Positions 35,324 through 44,418 of a stretch of 64,000 bases of DNA are shown one piece after another. Numbering within the stretch: the first letter of the stretch is position 1; each line of letters opens with the position of its first letter. The notes under the pieces are model-generated. The model worked only from the letters and a program-made list of their open reading frames with translations. It did not search any database and had not been told where the DNA came from. A program made the translations under genes and the position numbers. Source of the DNA: Oceanotoga teriensis (GTDB taxonomy: Bacteria > Thermotogota > Thermotogae > Petrotogales > Petrotogaceae); assembly GCF_003148465.1 (NCBI RefSeq), contig NZ_QGGI01000008.1, positions 1-64,000 on the forward strand. Reading direction: 5' to 3'.

Positions 35324-35438
35324 ATATCCCCCAATTAAATTCATTTCTTATTTTAATAATATTTTAAACCATTATTCTTAAAAATAGATAAAAAATAAAA
35401 GAATATTAAATGTTATAATATGTTTAGGAGGTGAAATA

Positions 35439-36011
35439 ATGAAAAAACTAATAGTATTTTTAGCAGATGGTTTTGAAGAAATAGAAGCTTTAACTATAGT
35501 TGATGTTTTAAGAAGAGCCGGAGTAGAAACAGACATATGTTCAATAAAAAATAAAGAAGTTATTGGAGCTCATAATATAAAAATAATAGCAGATAAAACC
35601 TTAGATGAAATAAACGAAAATGACTATTCCTCATTATACTTACCCGGAGGCATGCCTGGAGCAGAAAACCTAAAAAACAATGAAAAATTAATAAATATAA
35701 TAAAAAAATTTGATAAAGAAAACAAAAAAATATTTGCAATATGCGCTGCCCCAATAGTACTCTCAAAAGCAAATGTACTAAAAAAAGAAGCCACATCATA
35801 CCCATCATTCAAAGAACAGATAAAAATTGAAAATTATTCAGAAAAACCCTTTGTAATAGATGAAAATATAGGTACTTCAAGAGGTCCTGCCACCGCTTTA
35901 GAATTTTCTTTTCAAATATTAAAAGAACTAGGTTTTTCAAAAGAAGCCGAAGAATTAAAAATAAGCATGCTCTATAATTATTTTATAAATCAAAAAAACT
36001 CTGAGAAATAA
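35439..36011 (+). CDS. DJ-1/PfpI family protein (YajL/ThiJ type)
   Basis: 190 residues, full length for DJ-1. Conserved Glu16 (FEEIEAL) and nucleophile Cys102 in FAICAAP are present, with YLPGGMPGA and GTSRGPATA. The family acts in stress protection, and deglycase or chaperone activities have been proposed. AGGAGGTG precedes ATG 35439. Monocistronic, with a terminator that overlaps the stop codon. Confidence 0.9.
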   Translation: MKKLIVFLADGFEEIEALTIVDVLRRAGVETDICSIKNKEVIGAHNIKIIADKTLDEINENDYSSLYLPGGMPGAENLKNNEKLINIIKKFDKENKKIFAICAAPIVLSKANVLKKEATSYPSFKEQIKIENYSEKPFVIDENIGTSRGPATALEFSFQILKELGFSKEAEELKISMLYNYFINQKNSEK

Positions 36012-36029
36012 TAAACTCTCAGAGTTTTT
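35994..36029 (+). terminator. Terminator overlapping the end of the DJ-1 gene
   Basis: AAAAACTCTGAGA / TCTCAGAGTTTTT with a 10-base loop that contains the stop codon; T run at the 3' side. Confidence 0.85.
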
Positions 36030-36035
36030 CAAACA

Positions 36036-37385
36036 TTAAAAAATAAGCATTGAAACTGTTATTATCAATCCTGAACAAAGTAAATCAACTATACAAAACC
36101 CCATTATATCTCTTGCACCAAGTCCAGCTATTCCAAGTGCAGGCAAAGCCCAAAATGGTTGTATCATATTTGTCCATGCATCTCCCCAAGCTATTGCTAG
36201 TCCAGTTTTAGCAGTTGAAACTCCTAACTCAATTGAAGCAGGCATCATAATAGGTGCTTGAACTGCCCATTGTCCACCACCTGAAGGAACAAAAAAATTT
36301 ACTATACCGGCACTCAAAAAAGTAAACAATGGAAATGTAGTTGGATTAGATATACTTACAAACCAATGTGAAATCAAACCTGCGAGACTAACTCCTGCAC
36401 TATTGGCTCCAACCATCATACCCATTATTCCAGCATAAAAAGGAAATTGTAAAATAATTCCTGAAGCTCCTTTTACAGCTTCTTTAACAGCATTAATATA
36501 TCTCTTAGGTGTTTGATGAAAGACAATTCCAACAGTTAAAAATATAAAATTAACTATATTGAGATTCAAATCAAAACCATTAGTATAAAAATGATAAATA
36601 ATATAAATAATCCCGAATAATCCCAGAATTATAGAAATTATTTTACTATTTTCAATTTTATCTGCTGGTGTCATATCTTTATTATTAATTTCAATTTCTT
36701 CATTTTCTTTTAATAAATCAGAATCAACGCTTACAACCTTATCAGCATCTGGATGCATAGCTCTATTTATAAAAGGAAGAATTAAAATGAGCGAAACAGA
36801 AATAAATATATTTAAAGGTGAAAATATAGTATTAGAAACCGGTATAGCTTCAGAAATAGCTCCAGAAGTCATTTCAGCAAGATTTGCTGTACTTGTGGCC
36901 AAAGTTAAAGGTATTGAACCTGAAATTCCTCCATGCCAGACCAAAAATCCAGAATAAGCACTAGCTATCAAAAGTCTATAATCAACATCCTTAACTTTTC
37001 TTGCTATTTCTTTTGCATAAAGTGCTCCTATAACCAATCCAAATCCCCAATTAAGCCAACAGGCTATAGCTGAAACAAAAGAAACGGCTAATATAGCTTG
37101 TGTCGGTGTTTTTATAAATTTGGTAAGACTTATCAAAAATTTCTTTATCGGTGGTGAACTTGCAAGTGCATGTCCCGTGACAAGAACTAAAGCCATTTGC
37201 ATAGAAAAAGCCAATAATTTCCAAAATCCTGAACCCCAATGAACTATCATATCTATTGGACCTTGTTGAGTAAAAATCATTCCGAGAATCCATGTTAAAA
37301 AAGTTAAAAAAATCGCAAATATGAATGCATCTGGTAAATACTTCTGAACCAAATTAACACAAGCATTACTAAACTTTTTAAACAT
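36036..37385 (-). CDS. Short-chain fatty acid transporter (AtoE family)
   Basis: 449 residues with 10-12 transmembrane segments. The family features are NYVLPDAFIFA-like start (KYLPDAFIFAIFLTF), SCWLNWGFGLVIGAL and FFVPSGGGQWAVQAP. AtoE carriers take up butyrate or acetoacetate. It lies downstream of the two CoA-transferase genes, after an imperfect hairpin with a T run at about 37411-37458, so it may be expressed at a lower level. ATG 37385 follows AAGGGAGGA. Confidence 0.88.
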   Translation of the reverse strand: MFKKFSNACVNLVQKYLPDAFIFAIFLTFLTWILGMIFTQQGPIDMIVHWGSGFWKLLAFSMQMALVLVTGHALASSPPIKKFLISLTKFIKTPTQAILAVSFVSAIACWLNWGFGLVIGALYAKEIARKVKDVDYRLLIASAYSGFLVWHGGISGSIPLTLATSTANLAEMTSGAISEAIPVSNTIFSPLNIFISVSLILILPFINRAMHPDADKVVSVDSDLLKENEEIEINNKDMTPADKIENSKIISIILGLFGIIYIIYHFYTNGFDLNLNIVNFIFLTVGIVFHQTPKRYINAVKEAVKGASGIILQFPFYAGIMGMMVGANSAGVSLAGLISHWFVSISNPTTFPLFTFLSAGIVNFFVPSGGGQWAVQAPIMMPASIELGVSTAKTGLAIAWGDAWTNMIQPFWALPALGIAGLGARDIMGFCIVDLLCSGLIITVSMLIF

Positions 37386-37410
37386 AAAACATCCTCCCTT
37401 AATAAAAATA

Positions 37411-37458
37411 AAAAGGACTGCCTGCAAAAATTTATAAATTAGCAGAAACAGCCCCTTA
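37411..37458 (-). terminator. Imperfect hairpin between CoA-transferase and AtoE genes
   Basis: On the minus strand, GGGGCTGTTTCTGC pairs imperfectly with GCAGGCAGTCC across an AT-rich loop, followed by TTTTT. Possible partial terminator. Confidence 0.55.
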
Positions 37459-37514
37459 ATTTTTATACATTTATTTTTTTAAATATTGAAGTATTTTTGC
37501 TAATCAATAATAAT

Positions 37515-38174
37515 TTAAATTTTCATATTTTTTAAATCTTTAGATATTATTAATTCAGCCCCAGTAGCTTCTTTAACTTCTTCAACTGTAAATTCTTCAT
37601 TTATTTCTTTTAAAATAAGTCCATCTTCAGAAACTTCTATAACTCCCATTTCAGTTATTATTAAATCAACTTGTGAAGCTGCAGTAAGTGGGAGATTACA
37701 ATCTTTTAATATTTTATGATTTCCTTTATTGGTATGTTCCATAGCAACTATAACTTTTTTCGCTCCAACAACCAAATCCATAGCTCCCCCCATACCAGGA
37801 ACCATTTTACCTGGAATCATCCAATTCGCAAGATTGCCTTTTTCATCTACTTGTAAAGCACCCAAAATAGTTATATCGACATGTCCACCACGTATTATTC
37901 CAAAAGAAACGGCACTATCAAAAAAAGCACCATCTGGTTTTATAGTGACAAACATACCACCAGCATTTACAAGATCTCTGTCTTCTTTACCTTCTTCTGG
38001 TTTTGGACCAAGACCAACAAAACCATTTTCTGATTGAAAAGTAACATCTATATTTTCTGGAACATAATTTGCAACTAAGGTAGGAAGTCCTATACCTAAA
38101 TTAACAACATCTCCATCTTTTAATTCTTTTGCAACTCTTTTAGCAATGAATTGTTTTATTTCATCTCTATTCAT
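37515..38174 (-). CDS. CoA-transferase subunit B (acetate/acetoacetate type)
   Basis: 219 residues. The active-site Glu lies in [10 protein letters not shown], followed by GGAMDLV and the C-terminal segment [15 protein letters not shown]. With subunit A it moves CoA between acetyl-CoA or succinyl-CoA and a short-chain acid. The start codon overlaps the end of subunit A (ATGA type). The CoA-transferase and the AtoE carrier form a route to take up and activate butyrate or acetoacetate. Confidence 0.92.
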   Translation of the reverse strand: MNRDEIKQFIAKRVAKELKDGDVVNLGIGLPTLVANYVPENIDVTFQSENGFVGLGPKPEEGKEDRDLVNAGGMFVTIKPDGAFFDSAVSFGIIRGGHVDITILGALQVDEKGNLANWMIPGKMVPGMGGAMDLVVGAKKVIVAMEHTNKGNHKILKDCNLPLTAASQVDLIITEMGVIEVSEDGLILKEINEEFTVEEVKEATGAELIISKDLKNMKI

Positions 38175-38827
38175 ACACTTTCACCCCCAACAATATAATC
38201 AACAAAAATACCAGGAGTCATAACAAAATTAGGATCCAAATCTCCTATTTCAACTAATTCATTGGCTTCTACGATAACTGTATCCGCAGCTGTTGCCATT
38301 ATAGGATTAAAATTTTTTGTGGATTTATTATAAAGTATATTTCCTTTTTTATCTACTTTATGACCATAAATAAGAGCAAAATCAGCTTTTAAAGGTTCTT
38401 CCAAAAGATATATTTCTCCATTAACTTCTATTTTTTGTTTATTTTCTTCTATTACTGTTCCAACACCGGTAGGAGTTAAAATTCCACCCAAACCATATCC
38501 AGCAGCTCTAATTCTTTCAGCAAGAGTTCCTTGAGGAACTAAATCTACTTCTATTTCTTTTTCATTCATCTGTCTTCCAGTTTCCTTGTTAGTACCTATA
38601 TGAGAAGCTATTACTTTTTTTACTTGCTTGTTAAAAACAAGTTTTCCAACTCCATAATCGATATAACTGGTATCATTTGCAATTATGGTGAGATCTTTAA
38701 CCCCTTTTTTCACTAATGCATCAATAATTTTATGAGGAGTTCCACATCCCAAAAACCCTCCAACCATAATAATTGAGCCGTCTTTAATATTTTCAATAGC
38801 TTCTTCAATTGAAATAAGCTTATTCAT
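38171..38827 (-). CDS. CoA-transferase subunit A (acetate/acetoacetate type)
   Basis: 218 residues. The family signature is [16 protein letters not shown] near the N-terminus, then the CoA-binding region with [17 protein letters not shown] and [11 protein letters not shown] 38827 lies after CGGGGGTG. First gene of the operon. Two direct copies of TTAATTTCAAT (38959-38969 and 38978-38988, 19 bases apart) lie upstream and might be regulator sites. Confidence 0.92.
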   Translation of the reverse strand: MNKLISIEEAIENIKDGSIIMVGGFLGCGTPHKIIDALVKKGVKDLTIIANDTSYIDYGVGKLVFNKQVKKVIASHIGTNKETGRQMNEKEIEVDLVPQGTLAERIRAAGYGLGGILTPTGVGTVIEENKQKIEVNGEIYLLEEPLKADFALIYGHKVDKKGNILYNKSTKNFNPIMATAADTVIVEANELVEIGDLDPNFVMTPGIFVDYIVGGESV

Positions 38828-39022
38828 AAATACACCCCCGTGATTTATAATTTTGACATTTATATATGAATCACTTATCAACACCCAAAATAATTATAAA
38901 TCATAATACATAAAATATATAACTTGATTATCAAACAATTAACTATAAACTTTTATTTTTAATTTCAATTAAATCAATTAATTTCAATAATTCAAAACTT
39001 TACTAAGAAAAAAATATCAAAA

Positions 39023-39054
39023 AAAAACTCATATCAAAATTGATATGAGTTTTT
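39023..39054 (-). terminator. Terminator of the ABC operon
   Basis: AAAAACTCATATCA / TGATATGAGTTTTT with loop AAAT and flanking A and T runs, just beyond the stop of the last permease gene. Confidence 0.9.
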
Positions 39055-39063
39055 TATTTATTT

Positions 39064-40221
39064 TTAAGAAACAGTATTAAGAATTTTTTCTGTATTAAAT
39101 AATTTTGAAGTTGCATAAATTAATAAAGAAATAAATCCAACATTAACTATAATACTTATACTAAAGCTTAAAATGCTCATTTGATTTAATAATATATCTT
39201 TAAGACTAAATATAGAATTTATAACAGGTATAAAATAAATAACAAGGTTCTTAGTTGTATCCATTTGCATAGTAACAACCCCTGCTACTATAACTAAAAT
39301 ATATATGGGAGATATATATCCAGATGCCTGTTGTAAATTTTTTGCAAGACTGCCAAGATAAACAAATAATGAAGCAGCTATACCAGCTAAAGCAAGTAAA
39401 GATACGAGTAAGGCTATTATATTAGATAAAGAAAAAATTTGTATACTTCCCATTTCACCAGAACCAAATAATAGAGAATTAAGAGAAAAAGCCAATACAA
39501 GTCCCGCAAAAGAAGATATGGCATTTAAAAGACCTGAAAAAACAACATACATGACTTTTCCCATAGCTATAGAAGTTCTTGAAACCTGATTAACAAGTAA
39601 AGAGGCAAGAGAACCACGTTCTTTTTCACCTGCAGTAGTATCAAGTGCTATACTCATTGCACCTGAAAAAACATATATCAAAATCATATATGGTATTAAA
39701 ACAGAGAGAAAAAAGTTTCCTTTTGCCTCTTCTGGAGCTGTATCAACCTCTTCTATACTCAAAGTATTTAATTTATTTAAACTGAGGTTATAAGAAGATA
39801 ATTTTTTATCTGTTAGATAATTCTCATATTCAGAAATAGAATTTCTTATAACATCAAAAGCATGTTGATTCTTAGTTGAATTAGAATTATAAAACACTTT
39901 AATACTCGCCTTATCACCAGGATTAAAATTATTTGGAAATACTATTTTTAAATCTTCTTCTGGTGAATATTGATCAACAACTTTGAAGTTTAAAGATCTA
40001 TCCAAAATACTCAAAAACTCTGAATCTTCTATATTTTCAATGACAATATTATAAACCCTTTCTTCGGCATCTTTTTCTTGAAGTTGGCTAACATAACCTA
40101 TTGAAGTAAATATCAAAGGCATGAGTAAGAGTGGAAGAAAAAATAAAGAAAAAATAGTTCTTTTTTCTTTAAAAATATTTTTTAATTCTTTTTTGAAAAT
40201 AACAACAGCATCTTTAAACAT
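39064..40221 (-). CDS. ABC exporter permease, NatB-like
   Basis: 385 residues. One N-terminal transmembrane helix, a large extracytoplasmic domain (about 40-165), then five or six helices. The cytoplasmic segment DTTAGEKERGSLASLLV is typical of NatB/ABC-2 permeases. Na+ efflux is known for NatAB, but related exporters move other substrates. Last gene of the seven-gene operon; its start overlaps the natA-like gene by 8 bases. Confidence 0.85.
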   Translation of the reverse strand: MFKDAVVIFKKELKNIFKEKRTIFSLFFLPLLLMPLIFTSIGYVSQLQEKDAEERVYNIVIENIEDSEFLSILDRSLNFKVVDQYSPEEDLKIVFPNNFNPGDKASIKVFYNSNSTKNQHAFDVIRNSISEYENYLTDKKLSSYNLSLNKLNTLSIEEVDTAPEEAKGNFFLSVLIPYMILIYVFSGAMSIALDTTAGEKERGSLASLLVNQVSRTSIAMGKVMYVVFSGLLNAISSFAGLVLAFSLNSLLFGSGEMGSIQIFSLSNIIALLVSLLALAGIAASLFVYLGSLAKNLQQASGYISPIYILVIVAGVVTMQMDTTKNLVIYFIPVINSIFSLKDILLNQMSILSFSISIIVNVGFISLLIYATSKLFNTEKILNTVS

Positions 40222-40966
40222 TCTTTAAAAGCCCCCTTTCAACAGCCAACTTATAAAATACTTCTTCAAGTCTTTCTTCATCATATTTACTCAATATATC
40301 ATCAAAAGTACCATTTTCGACTAAAGAACCATTCATTATTATTCCAATTTTGTCACAAAGTTTTTCTGCTTCTGACATTATATGAGTAGATAAAATAATA
40401 GTTTTCCCTTTCTTTTTAAAATCAAATAAAAAATCAACAACTATTTTAGATGCCAATATATCAAGTCCATTAGTAGGCTCATCAAATATTATTACATCTG
40501 GATCATGTAATATACTAACAGCAATAGAAGCTTTTTGTTTCATTCCAGTTGAAAGTTTTTGAACTGGTTTATCTAAAAAATCATTCATCCCTAAATATTC
40601 TGAAAGTTTTTCAATTTGAGTTTTTATATAACTATCATCAAGATGATTGAGTTCACCAAAAAATTGCATAAGCTCTCTCGGAGAAAGATTGCCGGATAAT
40701 TTCATATCACTTGTCAACAACCCTATAATACTTCTAACTTTATTTGATTTTTTTAAAGTATCATAACCATTAACGCTGATACTTCCCTTATCTGGTTTCA
40801 ATAAAGTAGCAATACATCTTAAAGAAGTAGTTTTTCCAGCTCCATTAGGTCCTAATAATCCATATATTTCTCCTGGTTTGGCTTCAAAAGAAATATCTTT
40901 TAAGACTTCTATCTTTTTAGATTTTTTACTCTTAAAAGATTTATAAATGCCATTAACCTCTACCAT
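40214..40966 (-). CDS. ABC transporter ATP-binding protein, NatA-like
   Basis: 250 residues. Walker A GPNGAGKTT, C-loop LSTGMKQK (LSTGM instead of LSGGQ, common in this subfamily), Walker B VIIFDEPTNGLD and a switch His (STHIMSEAE). Pairs with the NatB-like permease. GGGGGTG precedes ATG 40966. Confidence 0.9.
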   Translation of the reverse strand: MVEVNGIYKSFKSKKSKKIEVLKDISFEAKPGEIYGLLGPNGAGKTTSLRCIATLLKPDKGSISVNGYDTLKKSNKVRSIIGLLTSDMKLSGNLSPRELMQFFGELNHLDDSYIKTQIEKLSEYLGMNDFLDKPVQKLSTGMKQKASIAVSILHDPDVIIFDEPTNGLDILASKIVVDFLFDFKKKGKTIILSTHIMSEAEKLCDKIGIIMNGSLVENGTFDDILSKYDEERLEEVFYKLAVERGLLKNV

Positions 40967-40998
40967 CTTTACACCCCCAAAAAATATTCATCAAAATT

Positions 40999-41733
40999 CT
41001 ATTGATTAGAATCAAACTCAACAAACTCTTTTTCATAAATCATATTAAAACTATAAAAATTTTTTTCATCAGCATTACCTTTTACATTAATTCTGTAATT
41101 ACCCTTTGGTATATTTATAATACTATAATTTCCTTTAGAATAAAAGTTAAAATCTGAATCAATTATAGAATCACCATTTTCATTTACTATACTAAGATTA
41201 ATATCTGATTCTTTATTACTTTTAAATTTTCTTAAAAGAATTTTGCTATCCTTTAAAACATTCATTTCATGATTTAAATCTATAAATTTAGAAAAAGATA
41301 CATTAGAATTGAAAATATCGAATTTGCTATTATTATTATTAAAATTTACAAAATCTGTGTAATGGCCTATATTAAAGTCGTATGAAGCATTTTTTTCTGA
41401 ATATCCTTCAATATTTAAAATGTATTCTCCACTGGGAATTTTTAACTCTTCATAATCTTTTTTTTCATTTTTACCTTCAGTTTGAAAAATAATAGTACCA
41501 TTTATATCTAATATTTTAAAATCTACACTTAAAATATTCTCATCTTTATAAGCATTGATAAAAATGATGGTATCTTTCTCAACATTCATAGTTTTGCTGA
41601 GTGAATAAACCCCTTCAAAAGATCCTTTCATATCATAAACTTGCAAAAAATGATTCTTACCTTTCACAAAAGCTATAGTAAGAGTTAAAACAAAGGCACA
41701 TAAAATTAGAAAAGCAATACCTTTTTTATTCAT
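40999..41733 (-). CDS. Exported protein with two tandem homologous domains
   Basis: 244 residues. A signal anchor (1-23) is followed by two similar ~80-residue units. Unit 1 starts MNVEKDTIIFINAY and ends YDFNIGHYTDFVNF; unit 2 starts MNVLKDSKILLRKF and ends YSFNMIYEKEFVEF. Both contain IP-x-G-x-Y, as in beta-sandwich (pre-peptidase C-like) domains. Extracytoplasmic, possibly an accessory of the flanking ABC exporters. The family is not recognised. GAGGTG precedes ATG 41733. Confidence 0.6.
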   Translation of the reverse strand: MNKKGIAFLILCAFVLTLTIAFVKGKNHFLQVYDMKGSFEGVYSLSKTMNVEKDTIIFINAYKDENILSVDFKILDINGTIIFQTEGKNEKKDYEELKIPSGEYILNIEGYSEKNASYDFNIGHYTDFVNFNNNNSKFDIFNSNVSFSKFIDLNHEMNVLKDSKILLRKFKSNKESDINLSIVNENGDSIIDSDFNFYSKGNYSIINIPKGNYRINVKGNADEKNFYSFNMIYEKEFVEFDSNQ

Positions 41734-41764
41734 AAAATCACCTCATATTATTAATTTAAAAATC

Positions 41765-42412
41765 TTAATATTTGAATTCTAATTTTTTAATTAAAAACTT
41801 ATTAACAAATATAACTAAAACATTCATCAATAAGAGAAAAGAAATCAAATGAACTCCAAACATATTCATCAATATAAATCCACCAATATAATTTACAAAT
41901 AATAAAATCAGTGAAGCTATAAGACAAAAAATACCAACAACATAATACCAACCATATCTCTTACCTATAAAAGAAATAAAATTAATCATATTAACTATGA
42001 AAAAAATACCTATCAAAGAAAATACTAAAATTATTCCTCTTTCAGATATATCTTCCATAAATAAAACAGAATTTATTACAGCTGTAGAAAACAAAGTAAT
42101 AACGACATTCATTTTAAAAATGGATGAAAAATAATATTTTCTTGGCAATGACAACATCATAAAAATATCTATATATGTAGTTGGTGCCATTACAGCATAA
42201 ACAATAGCCAATGTAATAGAAAAAATAGACATATTCATAATCACAGTACCAGATATATCACTAAAAGTTATATTACTATACCCATCAAATAATAAAGATA
42301 AAACCACATTAAATATAGTTATAGCAAAAAAAATCAAAAAGAAGATTTTCGCATACTCCAAAAACATCTTAAAAAGAGAATTAAAAACTATTTTACTCTT
42401 ATTATTTTGCAT
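41765..42412 (-). CDS. Membrane protein of the YtrA-type ABC module
   Basis: 215 residues with about six transmembrane segments and no large loops, the size and position of the membrane subunit in GntR/ABC (Ytr-like) modules. Four ATGs lie close together in GGTGGTGATGATGATG. ATG 42412 was chosen for spacing; the site overlaps the end of the ATPase gene. A counterpart stands at 50772 in the second module. Confidence 0.7.
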   Translation of the reverse strand: MQNNKSKIVFNSLFKMFLEYAKIFFLIFFAITIFNVVLSLLFDGYSNITFSDISGTVIMNMSIFSITLAIVYAVMAPTTYIDIFMMLSLPRKYYFSSIFKMNVVITLFSTAVINSVLFMEDISERGIILVFSLIGIFFIVNMINFISFIGKRYGWYYVVGIFCLIASLILLFVNYIGGFILMNMFGVHLISFLLLMNVLVIFVNKFLIKKLEFKY

Positions 42413-43298
42413 CATCATCACCACCATTAGTCAAATAATAAAGCAATTTTTGAATACTTATTTTAGATACTTCTATATCATCACTTTTCATATTAAAAAT
42501 CTCTTCTTCTGTCAATCTTCCTTTAATTGCATAAGATGCGAGACTTCCAAGTTTTTCAACATTAAGTACTTTATAAAAATCTGTATACTTATTAATTTTA
42601 CTTTCTCTTCCCTGCAATAACCAATAAATTTCTCTAAGAGATTCCAAATCCTCATCTATAATTATTGAACCATTATCTATGAAAATGACTTTTTCAAACA
42701 TACCCTCAAGCTCATTTATAAGATGTGAAGAAATTATTATAGTTCTTGGATGTTCCATATAATCTTTTTGAAGTTCAGAATAAAAAACTTCCCTCGCAAC
42801 TGGATCTAAACCAACATAAGGTTCATCAAATAAAGTAATTTCTGCCCTACTTGCAAGTCCCATAATTATGCCTACTGCTGTTTTCATACCTTTTGATAAT
42901 TTAGAATAATACTTTTTTTCATCTATTCTAAACTTTTTTATTAAATATTTAGCATAATCATTATCCCAATTCTTAAAAGATTTAGAGCAAAGTTCAAAAA
43001 AAACATTCATTTTAAAAACATTACTTGTTTCAAACGCTTTTCCAAGAGTTTCTCTTGCAAGACAAATATTTTCGACAACAGAACTATCTTTAGATAAACT
43101 CTTATTTCCTATAAAAATATCTCCTTTACTCGTTAAAAGTTGATTAGCTATTATTTTAAGTAAAGTGGTTTTTCCAGCACCATTTCTTCCAATAAGACCA
43201 TATATTTTATCCTTTTCAAATGAAAGATTAACATCTTTTAAAGCAGCAAAATCATCATAATACTTATACACTTTATCTATTTTTATACTTTCTCCCAT
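42402..43298 (-). CDS. ABC transporter ATP-binding protein of the YtrA-type module
   Basis: 298 residues. Walker A GRNGAGKTTLL, C-loop LSKGMKT, Walker B ITLFDEPYVGLDP and switch His (SSHLINELE). The last ~80 residues are an extra domain (YTDFYKVLNVEKLGSLA...) often seen in Ytr-like ATPases. The start overlaps the GntR stop codon (TGATG). ATG 43301 is a second possibility. Partner of the membrane protein at 41765. Confidence 0.88.
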   Translation of the reverse strand: MGESIKIDKVYKYYDDFAALKDVNLSFEKDKIYGLIGRNGAGKTTLLKIIANQLLTSKGDIFIGNKSLSKDSSVVENICLARETLGKAFETSNVFKMNVFFELCSKSFKNWDNDYAKYLIKKFRIDEKKYYSKLSKGMKTAVGIIMGLASRAEITLFDEPYVGLDPVAREVFYSELQKDYMEHPRTIIISSHLINELEGMFEKVIFIDNGSIIIDEDLESLREIYWLLQGRESKINKYTDFYKVLNVEKLGSLASYAIKGRLTEEEIFNMKSDDIEVSKISIQKLLYYLTNGGDDDAK

Positions 43299-43669
43299 CA
43301 TATATCCTCCCCATATTTTCTTATCATATCAATAAGATCTTCTTTAGTTATACTCAACTTCTCTGCTTCTTTTATCATTTTAAGAATATATTCTTCAAAA
43401 AAATTCTTTTTTCGTTTACTTTTTATCATATTTATTGCCCCCTTTTTTACAAACATTCCCAATCCTCTTTTTTTATACAAAATATCATCTTCCACAAGAA
43501 GATTAAAACCCTTTCTTGCAGTAGCGGGATTTATTTTAAAGGTTTGTGCAAGTTGATTCGTTGAAAAAACCTGTTCTTCCTCTTTAAAATCTCCCTCCAA
43601 AATCATATCTTCTATCATTTCAGCTATTTGTAAAAACAGAGGCTTAGTTGAATCTTCATTTAATTTCAT
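43298..43669 (-). CDS. GntR-family repressor, YtrA type
   Basis: 123 residues. An N-terminal winged helix (FLQIAEMIEDMILEGDFKEE, TNQLAQTFKINPATARKGF) and a short C-terminal helical tail instead of a ligand domain, as in YtrA, which typically controls its own ABC operon. GGAGGTG precedes ATG 43669. A repeat-rich operator overlaps its promoter. The second GntR of this window (49557) is a clear paralogue. Confidence 0.9.
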   Translation of the reverse strand: MKLNEDSTKPLFLQIAEMIEDMILEGDFKEEEQVFSTNQLAQTFKINPATARKGFNLLVEDDILYKKRGLGMFVKKGAINMIKSKRKKNFFEEYILKMIKEAEKLSITKEDLIDMIRKYGEDI

Positions 43670-43679
43670 AAAGCACCTC

Positions 43680-43755
43680 CTTAGTTAGTAGTTTAGTTAG
43701 TCGGTTGAGTAACTAACTACATTTTTATTATATACTAAAAAAAAATTAAAGTCAA
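43680..43755 (-). promoter_or_regulatory. Promoter and TAGTTAGT operator of the GntR/ABC operon
   Basis: On the minus strand: TTGACT (43755-43750), 17 bases, TATAAT (43732-43727). Then TAGTTAGT and ACTAACTA form a dyad over the start site (about 43719-43694), and a further ACTAACTA follows before the ribosome site. The three TAGTTAGT-type copies are the likely binding sites of the GntR protein. Confidence 0.75.
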
Positions 43756-43804
43756 CTATTAAAATAAGATATTTTAAAAATATAACATAAAAAAGCATAC
43801 AAAA

Positions 43805-43879
43805 ATACATAATGTATTCGTAACATATTTAAAATATAAAAAAATTATAATAAAAAATAAAGTAACATTTACATTACTT
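43805..43879 (+). promoter_or_regulatory. Promoter region of the biotin operon with two palindromes
   Basis: The palindrome ATACAT-A-ATGTAT lies at 43805-43817, a TATAAT box at 43846-43851, and the dyad AAGTAA - 8 - TTACTT at 43860-43879 covers the expected start site. One may be the biotin repressor site; neither matches the classical BirA box. Confidence 0.45.
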
Positions 43880-43896
43880 AATAAAAGGAGGTTTAA

Positions 43897-44418
43897 ATGA
43901 AAGCAAAAGATTTATGTTTCATATCAATATTCACTGTTTTAACATCGGTTGGTGCTTTTATAAAAATACCAACTCCAATAGTTCCATTTACATTACAATA
44001 TGTATTCGTTCTATTATCAGGGATTATTCTTGGATCTAAAAAAGCTTTATTATCTCAAACAATTTATTTAATAATTGGACTAATAGGAATTCCCATATTT
44101 TCACAAGGTGGTGGAATTTCTTATGTATTAAACCCAACTTTTGGTTATTTAATTGGATTATTTTCAGAAAAAATAGTTATAAAAAATTCTTTAGCTTTAT
44201 TTTTATATTCCTTACCAGGTCTTATAATAATGTATCTAATAGGTATTATATATTTTTTCTTGATAATGAAATACTATTATGCAAATGAAATAATAATAAA
44301 AACATTTCTAATAAAAATAATTCCTGATTTCATAATGGATATAGTATTAACTTATTTAACAGTTCTTATAGGAATAAATATAAAAAGGAGACTTAAAATT
44401 GATAAAAAAATTATTTGA
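43897..44418 (+). CDS. bioY: BioY-family biotin transporter (ECF S-component)
   Basis: 173 residues with about six transmembrane segments. The BioY motif KIPTPIVPFTLQ followed by SGIILGSKKALLSQTIYL and IGIPIFSQGGGI is clear. Binds and imports biotin, with or without an ECF energy module (none in the window). AAAGGAGG precedes ATG 43897. First gene of a tight four-gene biotin operon. Confidence 0.92.
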   Translation: MKAKDLCFISIFTVLTSVGAFIKIPTPIVPFTLQYVFVLLSGIILGSKKALLSQTIYLIIGLIGIPIFSQGGGISYVLNPTFGYLIGLFSEKIVIKNSLALFLYSLPGLIIMYLIGIIYFFLIMKYYYANEIIIKTFLIKIIPDFIMDIVLTYLTVLIGINIKRRLKIDKKII

